From Mesorhizobium huakuii (GTDB lineage: Bacteria > Pseudomonadota > Alphaproteobacteria > Rhizobiales > Rhizobiaceae): a DNA stretch of 64,000 nucleotides. Below the pieces are notes generated by a model. It had not been told where the DNA came from and did no database searches. It worked only from the letters and a program-made list of their open reading frames with translations. Below are positions 60,751-64,000 of this stretch, piece by piece. The DNA lies in contig NZ_CP050296.1 in assembly GCF_014189455.1 (NCBI RefSeq), positions 2,414,001 to 2,478,000 on the forward strand. The letters run 5' to 3'. The number at the start of each line of letters is the position of its first letter. The first letter of the stretch is position 1. The translations under genes and the position numbers were made by a program.

Positions 60751-63635
60751 CTTGCCGGCATAGCTCTGGACATTGCCGGAGAATTCACCCTGGAAGCCGA
60801 GCGAAGCAAACAGGCCGGAGCTTGTTGTGTATGTCGCGCTGGTGTTGAGGAGAGCGGCGTTGGTGTCCGGCTCGGCCCCGTCGATGGTGAATGTTGCGCC
60901 GGGCAGGCCCTGGAACGTCGCCGTCACCCTGCGGTCGGTGCCGCCGTTGATCGCCCAGGCGGCGCGGCCCGACAGCGTCAGCTTCGCGCCATCCCGCAGC
61001 GGGATGTCCTTGTCGAGGTTGAGGCCCAGTTCGAAACGCGTCGCGGTGGTCGTCTGCGATCCGTAACCGAGCGCGAAGTCGCCGGAACCGGCGCTGGTCT
61101 CGGAATAAGCCGGCAAATGATAGGCCGTGGCCTGGAAGGCGGCGTAGGGTGTCAGCACCGCAACCGGCGTGGCGAAGCGATAGCCGCCCTCGACGCGTCC
61201 CGACCAGGTCTGCGCGTTGAAGGACGCCTCCAGCGTGTCGCCCGGCACCACCCGGCTGGTGTTGGTGTCGTTGAACCCGTAGGCCAGCACGCCGCCGATA
61301 TAGGCATCGCCAAAACCCTGCCGGCCGAACACGCCGACATTGAAAGTGTCGGCATGGCCGGAGCCGAGATCATCCGACAATGAGAAGCTGGACGAACCGC
61401 CGCCGATGGCGACGCCAAGGCGCGTGTCGCCCCAGTTCCTGACGATGCCGCCGGCGATGCCAAAGATATCCGAATTCGTGTCGTGCGAGCCGACGCCGGC
61501 ATCTCCGCCGATCTTCTGCGAACCACCATAGACGGCGCCCCATGCCTGCCAGCGGCTGGCGAAGACAGACCCCACCAGGTCGGCATTGTGGCTGGCCTTG
61601 ATGCCGAGCGAGGCAAACTGGTCCTTGTCGCCGGCTGCCCTGTCTTCCGCATAGGCCGTCGCCCCGCCGCCACCGGCCGGACCCGCCGCGCCCTGGCCTG
61701 CCTGGGCATCGAGCGCATTGATGAACTGGTCGGCGCTGTCGATGCCGGCATTGGCGGCACCGGCCGCCACCTCGCCCGACACCTGGGAAAGCCCGTTCGC
61801 GTCAAGCCCGGCAAACGCGCCGGGCAATGAGCCGGTCCGGTCGAAGTAATCGAGGAGTGCCGTATCGACGCTCTTCTGGTTCTCGTTGAGCCCGGCGCCC
61901 ATGGTCGGCACGGCGGTCGTCTGCAGATAGACGTCGTTCGCGGTGTAGTCATAGACGAGGCTGCTTGTAAGGCCCGGCAGCGTCGGGGCGTCGATACCCG
62001 CGAATGCAGTGCCGCCCAGTCCCCCGTCGGCATGGAGGATGGTATAGCTCTTGGCCACGAAAGTGCCCGGCAGGTAGGTCACCGCCACCGTGCCGCCCGA
62101 GAGGTCGGCCGTGCCGGTAACGTTGGTGCGGTCGGCCGTAACAGGCGAAACCTCGACGCTGTATGTGGAGCCCGCGCCGAACACGAGGTTCCCGGCGACC
62201 GTGATGGTGCCGATCGAATTGCCTGGCGCCAGAACGCCGCCCACGATCGTTGTGTTGCCAACCGTGCCGGTACCCCCAGCGTGCCGCCACTGTTGACCGT
62301 CGTCAGCACGGACGATGCAATCGACCCGTTCACCGACAGGACGCCACCATTCACCGTCGTCGCGCCGGTGTAGGTGTTGGCACCATCAAGAACGGTGCCG
62401 CCGCTGTTCTGGGTCACCGTGCCGTCGCCGCTTATGGCGGGTGAGAACGTGACGGCGTTCGATTGGTTGAAATTGATCGCGCCGTTATTGGTCAGGCTGG
62501 ACAGGCCCGAAATCGTCCCGGCGACAGTCCCATTCGCAACCGCATTGCCGAGATTGAACGTGCCTGTGGCATTGATGGTAAAGCTGCCGCCGCTCTGGAA
62601 ATTCAACGCACCCGCGAGGTTCAGCGTGCCTGCGCCACCGGCGCCACTGGGTCCAAGATACGAACCGACGAGAACTCCCGGAACTCCGGTGCCACCCAGG
62701 ATAATTGCGCCCCCACTGCCGATGGCGATGGATGAGGTGGAGTCGACCGTAACGGCACCGCTGCCGCCCGCTCCGCCCCCGGCTACCGCAGTGTACCATG
62801 AGGCGCCGCTGCCGCCCATCCCGCCGACCAGCAGCGTTTCGCCTACAGAAAGGCTGGCGCCGTCCTCCAGCAAAACCGTGCCGGCACCACCAACCCCGCC
62901 GACACCGAAGGCGCCCGCGCCGCCGCCGCCGCCGCCAACCAGAATCGAGCGGTTCACGGTCAGCGTGACACCAAAGACGGTAAGGTCACCCGCGGATCCG
63001 TCACCGCCAGTGCGGTCCCAGCTACCGCCGCCGCCGCCGCCGCCCACGCCGACGAATTCGTAGCTTCCGCTGTTGGTCAGAATAAGCGAAGAGGGGCCAC
63101 TCGCACCGGCATCCGGCGTCTTGCCCGAAATGTCGTTGCCGTCACCATCGACCACTTTGCCGCCGCCGCCGCCGCCGCTGCTATTTGCACCACCGCCGCC
63201 ACCCAAGAGACCGCCAAGGCCGCCGCCAGCACCGTTGGCTCCCGATCCATCCGGGTTGACGCCAGCAGCGCCACCGGGGTTGACGATAGCAGGGCCCGCG
63301 CCGCCGGCAGGGTGCCCGCCGGTACCGCCGGCGCCGCCAAGCGCACCGCCGCCGCCGCCCGCGGCAGCCGTTGCACCACCGCCTCCGACGCCGCTGATAC
63401 CGCCGCCAGTGCCTCCGGAAAATTGTGCCCCAATGCCGCCGCCGCCGCCGCCGATGCCGCCACCGCCGCCATTGCCCCAGCCGCTAGTGCCGCCGTCGCC
63501 GCCACTGCCGACCAGCAGACTATCGGCTGCCGCTGGCAGCGTGGCCAGCAGCAGAGCCGCTACGGACGTTGTGGCAAGAAGAACTTTTACACGGCCCGAT
63601 CGACGAGCCGCCCCCGGAAATGTCACGCCAGACAT
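60727..63635 (-). pseudogene. Glycine-rich autotransporter (type Va), frameshifted at a G5 run
   Basis: Signal peptide MSGVTFPGAARRSGRVKVLLATTSVAALLLATLPAAADS, then a very Gly-rich passenger (about residues 40-330), a PATR-like segment GANTYTGATTVNGGVLSVNGS, and after a further 180 residues a beta-barrel translocator (from about SLGIKASHNADLVGSVF) ending in KIGINW with a terminal aromatic residue. The two halves are in different frames: the frame opening at 63635 leaves the family at GGGGG (plus-strand CCCCC at 62273-62277) in GGTLG, and the C-terminal half opens at 62244 in another frame. One extra G restores GGTLGGTGTVGNTTIVGGVLAPGNSIG. About 969 residues if intact. The ribosome site GAGGGCAAGG precedes the ATG. 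Confidence 0.88.
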
Positions 63636-64000
63636 GCCTTGCCCTCAAAAAACCGTCGCGCGCCCTACCGGCACAACAACATCGGCCAGGTGCGCCGACT
63701 GCAACGACCCAAGGCATGTCTCATCATGATTATGAAGGCTTTGAACGAGAATCCGTGCGCCTCTTGCAGTAGAGAGCCCAGACATCTGGGAGAGCAAGAG
63801 CGGCATTCGCGCCGCGGGCTTTTCATCTTGGGTTGTTGCTTGCCGGCAACAGGATCATAGAAGTAACCGACCAGATGAACCAAGTAGTGCATAAAAAAGT
63901 GGCACAGTCTGCAAAAAATAGTGCCGTCGAGCTTCGGATTCATGCGCCGCGATCGCGCCCGGAAAAACCTCGCCCAACGCCTTAAGCGTGGCGACACGAA
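63636..64000. other. Region upstream of the autotransporter
   Basis: No secure gene. On the minus strand a frame enters from the right edge and ends at a TGA at 63856-63858 (about 47 codons, including VATLKALGEVFPGAIAAHESEARRHYF). It could be the 3' end of a gene outside the window, but evidence is weak. The stretch 63858-63925 is AT-rich with T-runs on the minus strand and probably holds the autotransporter promoter. Confidence 0.35.

Noticed and set aside
63665..63997. 110-codon minus-strand frame at the right edge
   Set aside because: Contains a run of Arg and Cys residues without pattern, overlaps the autotransporter leader, and spans AT-rich promoter-like sequence.

Overview
The window is a 64 kb stretch of GC-rich alphaproteobacterial chromosome, most likely Mesorhizobium or a close Phyllobacteriaceae/Rhizobiales relative. 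This is inferred from recognised gene families and gene order: rplU-rpmA ... obgE-proB-proA-nadD-rsfS-rlmH-envC-ctpA-deacetylase-rppH, a GapR (DUF2312) gene, a rhizobial pyruvate carboxylase of 1152 residues, a 6S RNA beside 5-formyl-THF cyclo-ligase, and dispersed palindromic repeats of the rhizobial kind. No database search was possible, so product names rest on motifs and family knowledge.

Layout. 1-7.8 kb: an NmrA-like gene cut by the window edge, a DUF1772 membrane protein, an IS701-family insertion splitting a SelW-like gene from its yebC partner, terC with a BrnA-like micro-gene, and ymdB coupled to a BrnT-like toxin/HTH antitoxin pair. 7.8-14.7 kb: 6S RNA, a MoxR ATPase and CoxE-like VWA protein with hicAB between them, a frameshifted metallo-beta-lactamase-fold gene, msrB, an ArsC-type reductase and gapR. 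14.8-24.7 kb: pyc and a complete branched-chain amino-acid ABC transporter (livJ, a DUF6867-like gene, livF, livG, livM, livH). 25-34.3 kb: an orphan ectoine synthase, LysR, a hydroxyproline catabolic set (epimerase, FAD dehydrogenase, deaminase) with a divergent GntR regulator, an HxlR/SnoaL/SDR module and mmsA. 34.5-41.4 kb: a large inverted repeat that abuts a LysR gene, a two-gene lipoprotein operon with phospholipase A2-like and phospholipase D-like motifs, and the D-alanine catabolic pair dadA-alr. 41.5-56.3 kb: the conserved housekeeping cluster listed above, all on the minus strand apart from an endonuclease/exonuclease/phosphatase gene. 56.6-64 kb: tRNA-Ser(CGA), a GIY-YIG remnant, parDE, LysR plus a stop-interrupted SDR, and a glycine-rich autotransporter split by a frameshift.

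Several otherwise recognisable genes carry a single-base disruption: the IS701 transposase, hicB, the MBL gene, the autotransporter, possibly the FAD dehydrogenase 5' end, and a nonsense codon in an SDR. Several of these fall in G5 or A6 runs, so sequencing error must be excluded before calling pseudogenes. The most interesting uncharacterised system is the secreted PLA2-like/PLD-like lipoprotein pair at 36298-38891. The best structural observation is the precise CTAG-flanked IS701 insertion that replaced the start codon of the SelW-like gene and broke its overlap with yebC.
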